Positions 36,873 to 46,018 of a stretch of 64,000 nucleotides of DNA are shown here, one piece after another (the first letter of the stretch is position 1; each line of letters opens with the position of its first letter). This DNA comes from Victivallales bacterium (lineage in GTDB: Bacteria > Verrucomicrobiota > Lentisphaeria > Victivallales > GWF2-38-69), in assembly GCA_021733985.1 (NCBI GenBank), contig JAIPJT010000003.1:32189-96188 (forward strand), in the 5' to 3' direction. The notes under the pieces were generated by a model that was not told the DNA's origin, made no database searches, and saw only the letters and a list, made by a program, of their open reading frames with translations. The position numbers and the translations under genes were made by a program.

Positions 36873-38579
36873 ATGCCAATAATAGAGTTTAAAAATTTTT
36901 CTTTTAGGTTTGCTAATTTAAGAGAGCCTACATTAAATAATCTAAACTTTCAGATTAAAGAAGGAGAAAAGGTACTGATCGCGGGAGCAAGCGGTTCCGG
37001 GAAATCAACTCTGATGCACTGTATAAATGGTATTGTCCCTTTTGCTCATTCAGGAGAACTCAAAGGTGAACTCGTTGTTTCCGGAATAAAACCTTATAAT
37101 CAAAATATTTTTGAAATAAGTAAAAAAGCCGGAACAATACTTCAGGACCAGGACTCCCAGTTCATTGGACTGACAGTAGGCGAAGATGTAGCATTCATCC
37201 AGGAAAACAACAATATTAATCCTGAGATAATGAAAAAAAAGGTTTACGAATCGCTGCAGAGTGTACAAATGCAGAAATTTATTGACCAGAGTCCATATGA
37301 ACTATCAGGAGGACAGAAACAAAGCGTTTCTCTGGCGGGTATATTAAGTTCGGGAACAGATATACTGTTATTTGACGAACCTCTTGCAAACCTTGACCCG
37401 GCCTCGGGGAAAAAGGTTATTGAACTTATAGATGAACTTCACAAAAAATATAGAAAAACTATTATTATTATCGAACATCGTATAGAGGATGTACTGGAAA
37501 GAAATATAGACCGCTTAATTGTTATTGACAAAGGAAGAATTAAGGCAAATGAAAAGCCTGATACGGTACTGAAACAGGATATACTCAGAAAATACGGACT
37601 GCGGGAACCGCTGTATATAGAGGCATTAAAACATTTTTCAATTGATTTAAAAATCATAAATAACATCCATGATATTAACTCATGCAAAAATCCGGAAGTA
37701 AAAAAAACACTGAGCACAAAAAAAATAATATACAAAAAAAATAATAATTATAAAAAGCGGCAACTACTTTTATCTGTGCAGAACATCAACTTTTCCTATG
37801 ACAGGAAAGGGAGACAAATTCTTAAAAATGTAAGCTTTGAACTGGATAAAGGTGAAATCATAAGCATTCTCGGAAATAACGGTGCCGGCAAATCAACTCT
37901 TTCAAATATCATTACCGGCATACTTAAACCGGATTCAGGAACAATTAATCTTTCAGGTAAAGATATAACAGCCGCAGGTATTAAAGAAATCGGGCAGAAA
38001 ATCGGATATGTTATGCAGAATCCCAATCATATGATAGTTAAAAACATGATAAAAGATGAAGTTTGTCTGGGCCTGAATGCTTATAGGTATGATAAAAATT
38101 TTATAGAAGAGAGATATCTTAAAACTGTAAAGACCTGCGGACTTTACGGCTACAGAAACTGGCCGGTTTCTTCCTTAAGCTACGGACAGAAAAAGCGGGT
38201 GACGATTGCTTCAATCCTTGCTTTAGACCCAAAGGTTGTCGTTTTAGACGAACCCACAGCCGGGCAGGATTACAGAACATACACGGAGATAATGGATTTT
38301 ATCAGCAGGTTAACAGAAAAAGGTATAGGTATAATACTGATAACACATGATATGCATTTAGCGCTTGAATATACAACAAGAAGCATTGTCCTGTCAAATG
38401 GAAAAATAATAGGGAATGATAAACCCTCAAAAATATTATCCAATGAAAAAATAGTAGCTAAGGCAAACCTGAAAGAAACTTCCCTTAGCAGGCTTTCGGG
38501 TATTCTCGAACTTGAAGATAAAGAAGAATTCATTCAGAACTTTATAGAAACAGAAAAAGGAGTGAGAGCTGTTGAGTAA
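36873..38579 (+). CDS. ECF transporter ATPase, two fused ABC domains
   Basis: This 568-residue protein carries both ATPase subunits of the energy-coupling module. The first domain has Walker A GASGSGKST near 36, signature LSGGQKQSVSLAG and Walker B ILLFDEPLANLDP. The second has Walker A GNNGAGKST near 336, signature LSYGQKKRVTIAS and VVLDEPTAGQD. A poorly conserved Lys/Asn-rich linker (about 245-300) joins them. Each would normally be a separate EcfA1/EcfA2. The gene is two bases after the S subunit and overlaps ecfT by eight bases. Confidence 0.93.
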   Translation: MPIIEFKNFSFRFANLREPTLNNLNFQIKEGEKVLIAGASGSGKSTLMHCINGIVPFAHSGELKGELVVSGIKPYNQNIFEISKKAGTILQDQDSQFIGLTVGEDVAFIQENNNINPEIMKKKVYESLQSVQMQKFIDQSPYELSGGQKQSVSLAGILSSGTDILLFDEPLANLDPASGKKVIELIDELHKKYRKTIIIIEHRIEDVLERNIDRLIVIDKGRIKANEKPDTVLKQDILRKYGLREPLYIEALKHFSIDLKIINNIHDINSCKNPEVKKTLSTKKIIYKKNNNYKKRQLLLSVQNINFSYDRKGRQILKNVSFELDKGEIISILGNNGAGKSTLSNIITGILKPDSGTINLSGKDITAAGIKEIGQKIGYVMQNPNHMIVKNMIKDEVCLGLNAYRYDKNFIEERYLKTVKTCGLYGYRNWPVSSLSYGQKKRVTIASILALDPKVVVLDEPTAGQDYRTYTEIMDFISRLTEKGIGIILITHDMHLALEYTTRSIVLSNGKIIGNDKPSKILSNEKIVAKANLKETSLSRLSGILELEDKEEFIQNFIETEKGVRAVE

Positions 38580-39402
38580 GTATGGAACATTATATATTGA
38601 AGGTAATTCCTTTTTTCACAGGCTTGCCCCGAGCATAAAGTTTATAATATTTATACTCTGGTCAATAACTGTATTTATGTCGCTTGATCTAAGGCTTTCT
38701 TTAGCATTGCTGGCTATTGGAATTATATTTCTCTTTTTTGCAGAAATTCCGTTCAGGATTATAAAAAATTTATTTGCTGTTGTTATAATCTTTAATATAA
38801 TTAATGCTGTTTTTATACTGCTTATATCTCCGGAATTCGGTGCCGAACTCACCGGTCAGAAAACCCGGCTTTGCTCTGTTTTAGGGTTTCCTGTATTGAT
38901 GGAGACCCTGTTTTATGTGATAACAATTTCGTTAAAATATCTTTCTCTGCTTCCTATGGCGCTTATCCTTATTTTTTCTACTCATCCAACCAGATTTGCT
39001 TCCAGCCTTAATAAAATCGGTATCCCGTATAAAATTGCGTATACATTTAATATTATTTTCAGATATATACCTGAGATTCAGAATGAGTTTAAAATTATTT
39101 CACAGGCACAGGCTGCAAGAGGGTTAAGTTACGGAAAAGATGAGAAATCGCTGATAAAAAGAATGAAAAATATTTTTAGCATAACAATTCCCCTTCTCAA
39201 CACTTCCCTTGAACGGATTGATAAGATAACAAATGCTATGGAACTCAGGGAATTCGGGAAATACAAGAAAAGAAGCTGGTATAATGAAAGTAAAATCAGC
39301 AGAAAGGATTTATTGGTTTTAATCGCCGCAATGTTCCTTTTTACAGCAGCTGTTTATCATAGATTAACACTTGATTCCTGGTTTTGGTATCCATTCAAAT
39401 AA
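38572..39402 (+). CDS. ecfT: ECF transporter transmembrane subunit EcfT
   Basis: It is the scaffold that couples the S subunit to the ATPases. The 276-residue protein has five or so membrane segments. Two ATPase-contact motifs with Ala-Arg-Gly are represented by AQAARGLSYGKDEKSL near 180. The start is TTG at 38572, supported by AGGAG nine bases upstream; it overlaps the ATPase gene. This completes the folE-S-A-T operon. The gene is convergent with the binding-protein gene, and repeat B3 lies in between. Confidence 0.92.
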   Translation: MSKYGTLYIEGNSFFHRLAPSIKFIIFILWSITVFMSLDLRLSLALLAIGIIFLFFAEIPFRIIKNLFAVVIIFNIINAVFILLISPEFGAELTGQKTRLCSVLGFPVLMETLFYVITISLKYLSLLPMALILIFSTHPTRFASSLNKIGIPYKIAYTFNIIFRYIPEIQNEFKIISQAQAARGLSYGKDEKSLIKRMKNIFSITIPLLNTSLERIDKITNAMELREFGKYKKRSWYNESKISRKDLLVLIAAMFLFTAAVYHRLTLDSWFWYPFK

Positions 39403-39449
39403 TTAAAAGCTGCATGAGAAGAATATTCATTTCAACGCTGAAATTCCAG

Positions 39450-39492
39450 AAAAATCAAAGCCCTGAAATACCTTTTTGTGGACCGTCTAATT
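39450..39492 (-). repeat. Family B element, copy B3 (partial)
   Basis: The reverse complement starts AATTAGACGGTCCAC and runs through TATTTCAGGGCTTTGATTTTT, matching the left part of B1. To its left (39431-39444) is a short hairpin TTTCA..TGAAA and no further match. The TAA stop of the neighbouring binding-protein gene (39491-39493) lies on the terminal repeat. Confidence 0.7.
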
Positions 39493-40219
39493 ATAGTATT
39501 TCAAACCCGTAATTCTTAAAAATTTTTCTGTTTTTAAAAACGAATTTTTTAAATTTTTCTACAAGTTTTTTGTTGCGTGTATTCTTAAGGAGAATAAAAT
39601 CGGCAATCCCGAAAACCTTATATTCTTCGGGTATTTCCACATATTTCAGTTTGTTGATTCTGGTTATAGGCTTAAATAAAAATCCAACACTTGCGTTTCC
39701 GTTTTTTATATAATTGACAATCTGGACTGCACTTATTCCCAATGGCCTGTTTTTCAGTTTTTTTTGTGAACTGAGAGAAAGTTTATGTTTAAATTTTTCA
39801 AAAAGTCCCCCCAATGCCATAACTTGAGGATTTCCGCTTACAACTTCATACTTCCCTGAACATATGTCTTTAAATGAAATATCTTTTGAAACCTTACTGT
39901 TACGGTAGGCAAATACAGCTTCCTGCTTGATAAAAGGAGTATAGCTGTCTACTACATCCTTTTTTTGTGCAATTTTTAAAAATTTTCTGGAACCCGGAGT
40001 ATAAAATCCACCGGAATGCCCCATAACTATTCTGCTCAGCAAATCGCCTGAACCGCCGGTAACAAGCAGAACTTTATCTTCAGAATTCATTTTGTTAAAT
40101 TTTTTAACAAGCTTTTTCCCGGGTTTTGTCATCGCCGCGCCGAGAAACCAGTAAACGGAGTCTGCAGCTATAGAGTTAAACACAGCCAAACAAAAGATTC
40201 CAATAATAATCTGTTTCAT
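39491..40219 (-). CDS. Molybdate/tungstate-type periplasmic binding protein
   Basis: It is the solute-binding protein of an ABC importer of the ModA/extracellular type. I chose the ATG at 40219: AAGGAT lies about 11 bases upstream and the product then begins with a clean signal peptide (MKQIIIGIFCLAVFNSIAA). The longer TTG-started frame overlaps the ATPase gene. The mature protein (about 220 residues) has GAAMTKPGKKLVKKFNK, VTGGSGDLLSRIV and FAYRNSKVSKDISFKD, typical of oxyanion binders. The gene follows the ATPase gene directly. No permease gene is adjacent; the one at 20.8 kb fits. Confidence 0.8.
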   Translation of the reverse strand: MKQIIIGIFCLAVFNSIAADSVYWFLGAAMTKPGKKLVKKFNKMNSEDKVLLVTGGSGDLLSRIVMGHSGGFYTPGSRKFLKIAQKKDVVDSYTPFIKQEAVFAYRNSKVSKDISFKDICSGKYEVVSGNPQVMALGGLFEKFKHKLSLSSQKKLKNRPLGISAVQIVNYIKNGNASVGFLFKPITRINKLKYVEIPEEYKVFGIADFILLKNTRNKKLVEKFKKFVFKNRKIFKNYGFEIL

Positions 40220-40236
40220 ATAAATTTTATCCTTTA

Positions 40237-41304
40237 TTAAATTTCTCGACAAAAAACCAAATCTCCAGAATTAACTTTAACTGAAACCTTTTTATCAGCA
40301 TAAAGCGAATACCGGTTGACCTGCTTTTCATCAACATAACTTATCAGTAAAAAGCTCCCGATCCTGATGTTAACCTTAAAATAGCTGCCTCTCGGGTGAA
40401 CAGCATCAATTATTCCGCTAAATATATTTTCTCCGTTATTATTTTCTTTGTTCAGGATATGCACTTTTTCCGGCCTTATGGATAAATGGGTACATCTTTC
40501 TTCAAATTTTCTATTATGATTCATCACTAAACGGTCATTTTGTTTCAGATTCGAGAGAGTAATTTTTTTCTCATTAAAAGTCTCAATTAAAAAAATATTC
40601 TTAAAATCGAGCAATCCGGCCGTTTCTGTATACTTCGGGATATTGTATACTTTATTTAAATTACCGTATTCAACAACTTTCCCGTTATTAATAACGATTA
40701 TTTCCTTTCCGAGTGAGAAGGAGTCTTCAATGCTGTGAGAAACGAATAATACCGGGATTTTAAGTTCCTGAGATAATTCAATCACAAATCCTCTCAAACA
40801 CTCCCTTATTGGTTCATCCAGTGCAGTAAACGGTTCATCAAGAAGCAGAATATTTGGATTCATCATAAAAATTCTCGCCAGCGCAGCCCGCTTCTGCTGT
40901 CCTTCAGATAATAAATGTGGGGCAGACTGCAGCTTATGTTTTATCTGAAGCCTCTCCGTGATAAAATTAAGTTTTTCTAAAGTTTTACCGTACTTCTTTT
41001 TATTTACCCCGTATAATATATTATCCTTTATATTCATATTAGGGAAAAGAGTATACTGCTGCGGTAAATAACCGAGCTTTCTTTTATATATAGGTATATT
41101 TATACCTAATTTTTTATCAAAAAAAAATTTGTTGTTTACAGTTATTCTTCCTTCTAACGGTTTATAAAAACCCGCTATTGCTTTTAATAAGGTCGTTTTT
41201 CCGCTTCCGGAAGGCCCGAAAACCACACTCCTGTCTGTACTTGTACTAAAACAGTAATGCATCATCTCTTTTTTAAGCCTGATTTTTATGTCTATATCAA
41301 TCAT
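40237..41304 (-). CDS. Molybdate/tungstate-type ABC transporter ATPase
   Basis: It is the ATP-hydrolysing subunit of an oxyanion importer. The 355-residue protein has Walker A FGPSGSGKTT near 32, signature LSEGQQKRAALAR near 130 and Walker B ILLLDEPFTALDEP. The C-terminal TOBE-type domain includes HLSIRPEKVHIL near 275 and IDAVHPRGSYFKVNI. That domain is typical of ModC/WtpC-like and related ATPases. It is first in a two-gene minus-strand unit with the binding protein. Specificity is inferred only. Confidence 0.85.
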   Translation of the reverse strand: MIDIDIKIRLKKEMMHYCFSTSTDRSVVFGPSGSGKTTLLKAIAGFYKPLEGRITVNNKFFFDKKLGINIPIYKRKLGYLPQQYTLFPNMNIKDNILYGVNKKKYGKTLEKLNFITERLQIKHKLQSAPHLLSEGQQKRAALARIFMMNPNILLLDEPFTALDEPIRECLRGFVIELSQELKIPVLFVSHSIEDSFSLGKEIIVINNGKVVEYGNLNKVYNIPKYTETAGLLDFKNIFLIETFNEKKITLSNLKQNDRLVMNHNRKFEERCTHLSIRPEKVHILNKENNNGENIFSGIIDAVHPRGSYFKVNIRIGSFLLISYVDEKQVNRYSLYADKKVSVKVNSGDLVFCREI

Positions 41305-41744
41305 TTTAGGATTTTGTTTTTTTAAGAAGAGTTTTGTTATCAGTTAAAGCCGGATTATGCATAATTTGAGTTTAATTAAGTTTAACTGTAAGGGAGGATT
41401 TTTTCTACTTGCAGTTCTTTTTTTATAAAGGATTTAACTTTTTAGGGTTTCACTTCAAACCGGGTCAGAAAAACAGGCCTTCTGAAAAAAACTTTGAAAA
41501 TTTGTTCAGCATTTAAGACGGCTTAAAGAGCATGTCATTTGCTGAACATTTTATGTATTATATAACAGGCGGTTTAAAATCTTACGTTTCTTATAAATTT
41601 CCCGACAGCTTTCCTGTTTATGGGAAATTGTCTTAGCAATTCTTTATTTTTTCAGTTTTTATAAACATTTTTTTAAAAAATAACCTAAAATGTTTTTTTT
41701 TTAATAAAATATGGTATTTTGTATGAAAAATGAGGTTTAAAATT
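41305..41744. other. Long AT-rich intergenic region between divergent genes
   Basis: No ORF, RNA gene or repeat of the families seen here was recognised. The stretch separates the transporter ATPase (minus) from the lysA-like gene (plus). A minor inverted pair TTTCC..GGGAAA near 41609-41628 is the only structure noted. Confidence 0.4.
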
Positions 41745-42965
41745 ATGATTACTAACAGAGATATTATCAGTATTACAGAAAAATACGGTTCCCCATTATA
41801 TTTATACGATGGAGATCTAATTCTTGAAAAATACAGGGAGCTATATAGTTTTTTCCCTTGGCGGAAAATGAAAATAATGTATGCAATGAAAGCAAATTAT
41901 AATCCTGCCATATTGACATTGCTCGAACAGAACAATGCTTATATTGATGCCGTAAGTCCTGCAGAAGTAATGCTTGCCAAGAAAGTCGGTTTCAGTTCTG
42001 AGAGATTACTTTATACTGCGAACAATATGACCGATGACGAAATGTATGAAGTAAAAAAAGAGGGAGTGCTTTTTAATATAGGGTCGAACTCAAGACTTGA
42101 AAAATATGGCAGGGCTTTTCCGGGAAGTGAAATATGCCTGAGATTTAATACTGATATAGTTGCCGGAGCAAATGAAAAAATACAGACTGCCGGTGCTCTT
42201 ACTAAGTTCGGCCTGATCATGTCTGATATTAACGTTATCAAAAAAATTCTAAAACGCTACAACTTAAAAGTCGTAGGACTTCATGTGCATACCGGATCAG
42301 GTATAAAGAATACTCAAAAGTTTATTGAAAGTGCAGAAACCTTGCTGAGCATGGGAAAAAGAGAGGATTTTCCGGAACTCGAATTTATTGATTTTGGCGG
42401 CGGCTTTTATGTTAATTATAACCCTGATAATATAACAAAAATTGATTATTATGATTTCGGTAGAAAGCTGTCGGATATTTTTTCAGATTTCTGTAAAAAC
42501 TACGGGAAAGAATTAGAAATGAGATTTGAACCGGGGAAATACATTGTTGCCGAAGCCGGACACCTGATCACGCAGGTAAATACCTTAAAGAATAATAGAA
42601 ACAGGTTAATTGCGGGAACAGACTCAGGTTTTCCGCAGTTAATACGGCCGACTATGTACGATGCTTATCATCATATATTAAATATTTCAAATCCGGATGG
42701 TGAGCCGCATCATTATGATATAGCGGGAAATATATGCGAAACCGGTGACTGCTTTGCTGTACAGCGAAAAATTCCCGAGATAAGGGAAAATGATATACTT
42801 TCTATTGAAACAGCCGGAGCCTACTGTTACTCTATGGGGGGCATATATAATCTCAGGCCCATGCCTCCTGAAGTAATAGTAGTTAACGGGAAAGATAAAT
42901 TGACAAATAAACGTATAAGCAGTAGTGAACTGGCAGAAAATATTTACAATAGACTTGAAAATTAA
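41745..42965 (+). CDS. lysA: Diaminopimelate decarboxylase-like PLP enzyme
   Basis: It is a fold-type III PLP decarboxylase, most likely converting meso-diaminopimelate to lysine. I chose the ATG at 41745 because GAGG lies nine bases before it; a frame from 41730 is also open. The protein (406 residues) has the PLP Lys in YAMKANYNPAIL near 50, HVHTGSGIKN near 190, DFGGGF near 222 and EPGKYIVAEAG near 268. The active-site Cys motif ICETGDCFA is near 340, and GAYCYSMGGIYNLRPMPPEV is near the end. It is followed by an aminotransferase. A related substrate (ornithine or arginine-type) cannot be ruled out. Confidence 0.82.
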   Translation: MITNRDIISITEKYGSPLYLYDGDLILEKYRELYSFFPWRKMKIMYAMKANYNPAILTLLEQNNAYIDAVSPAEVMLAKKVGFSSERLLYTANNMTDDEMYEVKKEGVLFNIGSNSRLEKYGRAFPGSEICLRFNTDIVAGANEKIQTAGALTKFGLIMSDINVIKKILKRYNLKVVGLHVHTGSGIKNTQKFIESAETLLSMGKREDFPELEFIDFGGGFYVNYNPDNITKIDYYDFGRKLSDIFSDFCKNYGKELEMRFEPGKYIVAEAGHLITQVNTLKNNRNRLIAGTDSGFPQLIRPTMYDAYHHILNISNPDGEPHHYDIAGNICETGDCFAVQRKIPEIRENDILSIETAGAYCYSMGGIYNLRPMPPEVIVVNGKDKLTNKRISSSELAENIYNRLEN

Positions 42966-42976
42966 GATTGAATCTT

Positions 42977-44137
42977 ATGGAAGAACAGAAAATCGTTCAA
43001 TTAAAAATTCCGGAGGGGATTATAAGTTTCAGAATGGGACAACCTTCCATGTCTGTACTCCCTGAAAAACTAATACGTAAAGCATCAGCTCAATTTTATG
43101 ACAAATATCAGTATGTGGAATACCTTCAATACGGGAATAAACAGGGCAGTACTCCTTTCAGAAAAAAACTGGCAGATTTTCTCAGCGATAAGTATGAATG
43201 CGATATTAATTATAGTGATTTGCAGACAACTTACGGTGCTACATCCGCCATAGATTTCTTATCCACTCTGTTAACAAAACCTGGAGACACTGTATTTGTT
43301 GAAGATCCGACATATTTTATAATTTCAAAAATTTTTAAAGACCACAATTTGAATATAATCAGCATTCCCTGTGACCAATATGGAATGAAAGTTGATGTTC
43401 TGGAACAGAAAATTAAAAAATTCAATCCGGTAATTGTCTATACAATTCCGATATTTCAAAACCCTTCTTCATCTATTTTAAGTGAAGAGCGAAGAGTCAG
43501 GCTTTCCGAAATATGCAGTAAAAATAATGCTTATATAATAGCCGATGAGGTGTACCATTTACTCGATTACAAGGAAAACAGAACTCCTAAACCGATGTAT
43601 TTTTATGACAGATTCCGGAATGTAATATCAATTGGATCGTTTTCAAAAATACTTGCACCCGGGTTAAGAAGCGGTTGGATACACACTCTTAATAGAAAAA
43701 TTATTAATGTTATGGCCGGTTCAGGCATGCTGTTCAGCGGAGGAGGAATGAATCCGTTAATTTCAGGCAATATCATGTGCGCTATTGAAACAGGACTGCT
43801 GGATGATCATTTAAGCTTCCTTAAAACTACTTACTTAAAAAGATTAAATATTTTGGCTGATGAGCTGCAAAAACAGCTTGGCGACTATGTCGAATTTATT
43901 ATGCCCCGGGGAGGCTTCTATATCTGGGCAAAAGCTAAAAATAATGAATCCACTCAAAAACTGGCAGAAATTGGAGAAAAGTTTAAGGTTTCTATTATGC
44001 CGGGTGCTAACTGCTCTGTCAACGGAAACTTTGATGATTATATGAGACTAAGCGTATCATACCTCTCAAATACAGAAATAATTGAAGGTGTAAAAAGGCT
44101 GAAAAAAGTTTTTGCGGAATATCATATAAAAAAATAA
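42977..44137 (+). CDS. PLP aminotransferase, 2-aminoadipate/MocR-tail type
   Basis: It is a fold-type I aminotransferase of class I/II, about 386 residues from the ATG at 42977; an in-frame TTG at 42968 is the alternative. It shows the N-terminal GQPSMSVLP, the TYGATSAIDFLSTLL cofactor loop, and PIFQNPSSSIL. The PLP Lys lies in SIGSFSKILAPGLRSGW near 223-239. PRGGFYIWAK near the C-terminus binds the substrate carboxylate. There is no DNA-binding domain, so it is an enzyme and not a MocR regulator. The start lies 11 bases after the lysA stop, so an amino acid pathway in common is likely, but the substrate is unknown. Confidence 0.82.
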   Translation: MEEQKIVQLKIPEGIISFRMGQPSMSVLPEKLIRKASAQFYDKYQYVEYLQYGNKQGSTPFRKKLADFLSDKYECDINYSDLQTTYGATSAIDFLSTLLTKPGDTVFVEDPTYFIISKIFKDHNLNIISIPCDQYGMKVDVLEQKIKKFNPVIVYTIPIFQNPSSSILSEERRVRLSEICSKNNAYIIADEVYHLLDYKENRTPKPMYFYDRFRNVISIGSFSKILAPGLRSGWIHTLNRKIINVMAGSGMLFSGGGMNPLISGNIMCAIETGLLDDHLSFLKTTYLKRLNILADELQKQLGDYVEFIMPRGGFYIWAKAKNNESTQKLAEIGEKFKVSIMPGANCSVNGNFDDYMRLSVSYLSNTEIIEGVKRLKKVFAEYHIKK

Positions 44138-44142
44138 AATCT

Positions 44143-44281
44143 TCCCACCGTTTATTACAAGGCAGTCAACTTTATGATATGAGCCTGCTTCGTTCATGAT
44201 ATAAACGGCAATACCTCCGATATCTTCAGGTTTACCCCGACGACCCGCCGGGATTCTTGGCTTTACTGCATCGGGAAACAG
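44143..44281 (-). pseudogene. C-terminal remnant of a short-chain dehydrogenase (SDR)
   Basis: The minus strand directly after the gltS stop reads, in one open frame, about 46 residues including PAGRRGKPEDIGGIAVYI and, further on, VDCLVINGGK. This matches the usual SDR C-terminus (PxGRxGxPEDIAxxVxFL...GxxxxVDGG). The N-terminal 200 residues with the Rossmann fold and YxxxK are missing. There is no start codon, and the frame runs into the 3' end of the aminotransferase gene without its own stop. It is a decayed, truncated gene. Confidence 0.72.
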
Positions 44282-44284
44282 GAA

Positions 44285-45646
44285 TCAACCTTCACCCGGA
44301 GGCCATTTTGTTAATCTGAACCATCCATTGCAAATTGATAGGAAAAGAAAAACAACAACAATAATTATACTGATTATTATAGTAGGCCATACACCGTTAT
44401 GCGCAATAAAAATAGGTGCAGTTGCCGTTATCAAACCGCCTCCCAGAAACGGTTCATATACCATCTGTTTTAAACCGAATGCTTCGGCTGTTCCGGTATT
44501 ATATTCCGGATCTACTAAACGTAGAAGAAGCAGCCCAACAGCAGTTACTCCGGCCTGCATCCCGAATTCAGTAATTCCGCGTTCAAAGAAATATTCAGGA
44601 AACATTCGCGGCGCAATTGACCACGCCATAAAAACAAGCCATGTCATACCTGCCAGCATCAGGATTGCAAACGGGAAAAAGTTTTCAAGAAATAAATCCA
44701 GCCTTAAAGAAGCTATCGCAGAGGCTACCAGAAAATCAAGGGACCATCCCATAATTCTATTAAATGTAGCTTTATCATAAAATTTGGCAATTTTAGTTTT
44801 TAGGCTGAATCCCTGCACAATAAGACCGCCAATCATAGCAAGAGGGAAGAGTGGAAAACTGCTCATTACCGGACTTGTTGATTTTACTATTGTCTGAAGC
44901 CCCCATCCTACTAAAATAGCTACAGCTACGATTCCGAAATGATAGGAGAGGGGTTCTATAGATTCTGTTGCAACAGTTGCAATTGCGACAGGATGCCTTC
45001 TGTTTCTGGGGAGAAGTCCAATTTTTTTGTAAAACGGAATGCCCTTTTTTGCATTTAGATTAACACAGGCACCTTTTCTTATGGCAACATTTATAATTAC
45101 TATTCCTACACCTACTGCGAAGATTATTCCTACAGTGGCAGACATCATACCGAGCGCACCTCCTGCGGGATAACCCAGATCGTTAAAAACCAGTTTCATC
45201 CCTGCAGCGGTTCCGTGTCCGCCTGAGAATCCAATTTCAAGAATGCATCCGAAAAATTCCGGCACATTAAAAAATGGAGTAAGAATAAGTACAGTAACTA
45301 AAAGGGCAACAATATATTGACCGAGTCCCATAACTACGCCGAAACACAACATCGGTCCTCCTTTCCTCCATACTGTTTTCCCTTTTGGAAGAACCACGCC
45401 GAGGAAAAGCGAAGCAAAAACAATATTGATTAATAATCCTGAATATTGACTCCAGTCAGCATATATCCACCTGGGCATTATATCCAAAATATAAGGCCCC
45501 ATGAAAAGACCTATAAAACCGGCAATGATAGAAGAGGGTAAAAAAAGATATTGAAAAAGTTTTAACTTAATCCTTAGGTACTGACCCAATAAAAGCAAAA
45601 CTCCAAGTATACAAAAGCTAAAAAACGTTCCGGTTAAACCCTCCAT
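44285..45646 (-). CDS. gltS: Sodium/glutamate symporter
   Basis: It takes up glutamate with sodium across the inner membrane. The 453-residue protein has about ten to twelve membrane segments. The family stretches include FLPSSIIAGFIGLFMGP near 36 and GFSGGHGTAAGMK near 146 (the re-entrant loop), with a matching second half near GMQAGVTAVGLLLLRLVDP. GLTGTFFSFCILGVLLLLGQ is the usual first helix. The ribosome site AAGGAGCAG is strong. The gene ends exactly where the SDR remnant begins. Confidence 0.92.
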   Translation of the reverse strand: MEGLTGTFFSFCILGVLLLLGQYLRIKLKLFQYLFLPSSIIAGFIGLFMGPYILDIMPRWIYADWSQYSGLLINIVFASLFLGVVLPKGKTVWRKGGPMLCFGVVMGLGQYIVALLVTVLILTPFFNVPEFFGCILEIGFSGGHGTAAGMKLVFNDLGYPAGGALGMMSATVGIIFAVGVGIVIINVAIRKGACVNLNAKKGIPFYKKIGLLPRNRRHPVAIATVATESIEPLSYHFGIVAVAILVGWGLQTIVKSTSPVMSSFPLFPLAMIGGLIVQGFSLKTKIAKFYDKATFNRIMGWSLDFLVASAIASLRLDLFLENFFPFAILMLAGMTWLVFMAWSIAPRMFPEYFFERGITEFGMQAGVTAVGLLLLRLVDPEYNTGTAEAFGLKQMVYEPFLGGGLITATAPIFIAHNGVWPTIIISIIIVVVFLFLSICNGWFRLTKWPPGEG

Positions 45647-45759
45647 AAAACTGCTCCTTGTTTGTTATTTATAAAAATTGTATAAAAAAACTATTGATTG
45701 TCAATAACAAATAGCTGGGAAGTTTATTTTTAATCGTTATGCAGGATAAGTGTCTAAAA

Positions 45760-45886
45760 CCTGAATCCGTGAGCTTTTTGCAGCGCTGTAGATGTGCAGG
45801 TATTCAAACACGCAGTTGTAGTAACTACTCAAGTGGTTTAATGCCAGGCAGATACAGTGATGCAGAAAGCCCCCTTGCGGGTTAAT
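45760..45886 (+). repeat. Repeat D, copy D1
   Basis: The 127-bp stretch aligns with the reverse complement of 57187-57312. Both have GAGCTTTTTGCAG or AAGCTTTTTGCAG near one end, CAACTACTCAAGTGGTTTAATG or near-identical in the middle, and CCTTGCGGGTTAAT at the other end. It has no coding capacity. It is the main content of the 45647-46018 gap. Confidence 0.8.
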
Positions 45887-46018
45887 TTTTTAAAAATATT
45901 CCTTTTACTCATAAGATGAAATATAAAATTTTATATAATTTTCTCACTGTAAATAAAACAAACTTATTTTTTATAAATTATCTTACGAATTCAGGTAAAA
46001 AAGAATATTAAGCTGTTT

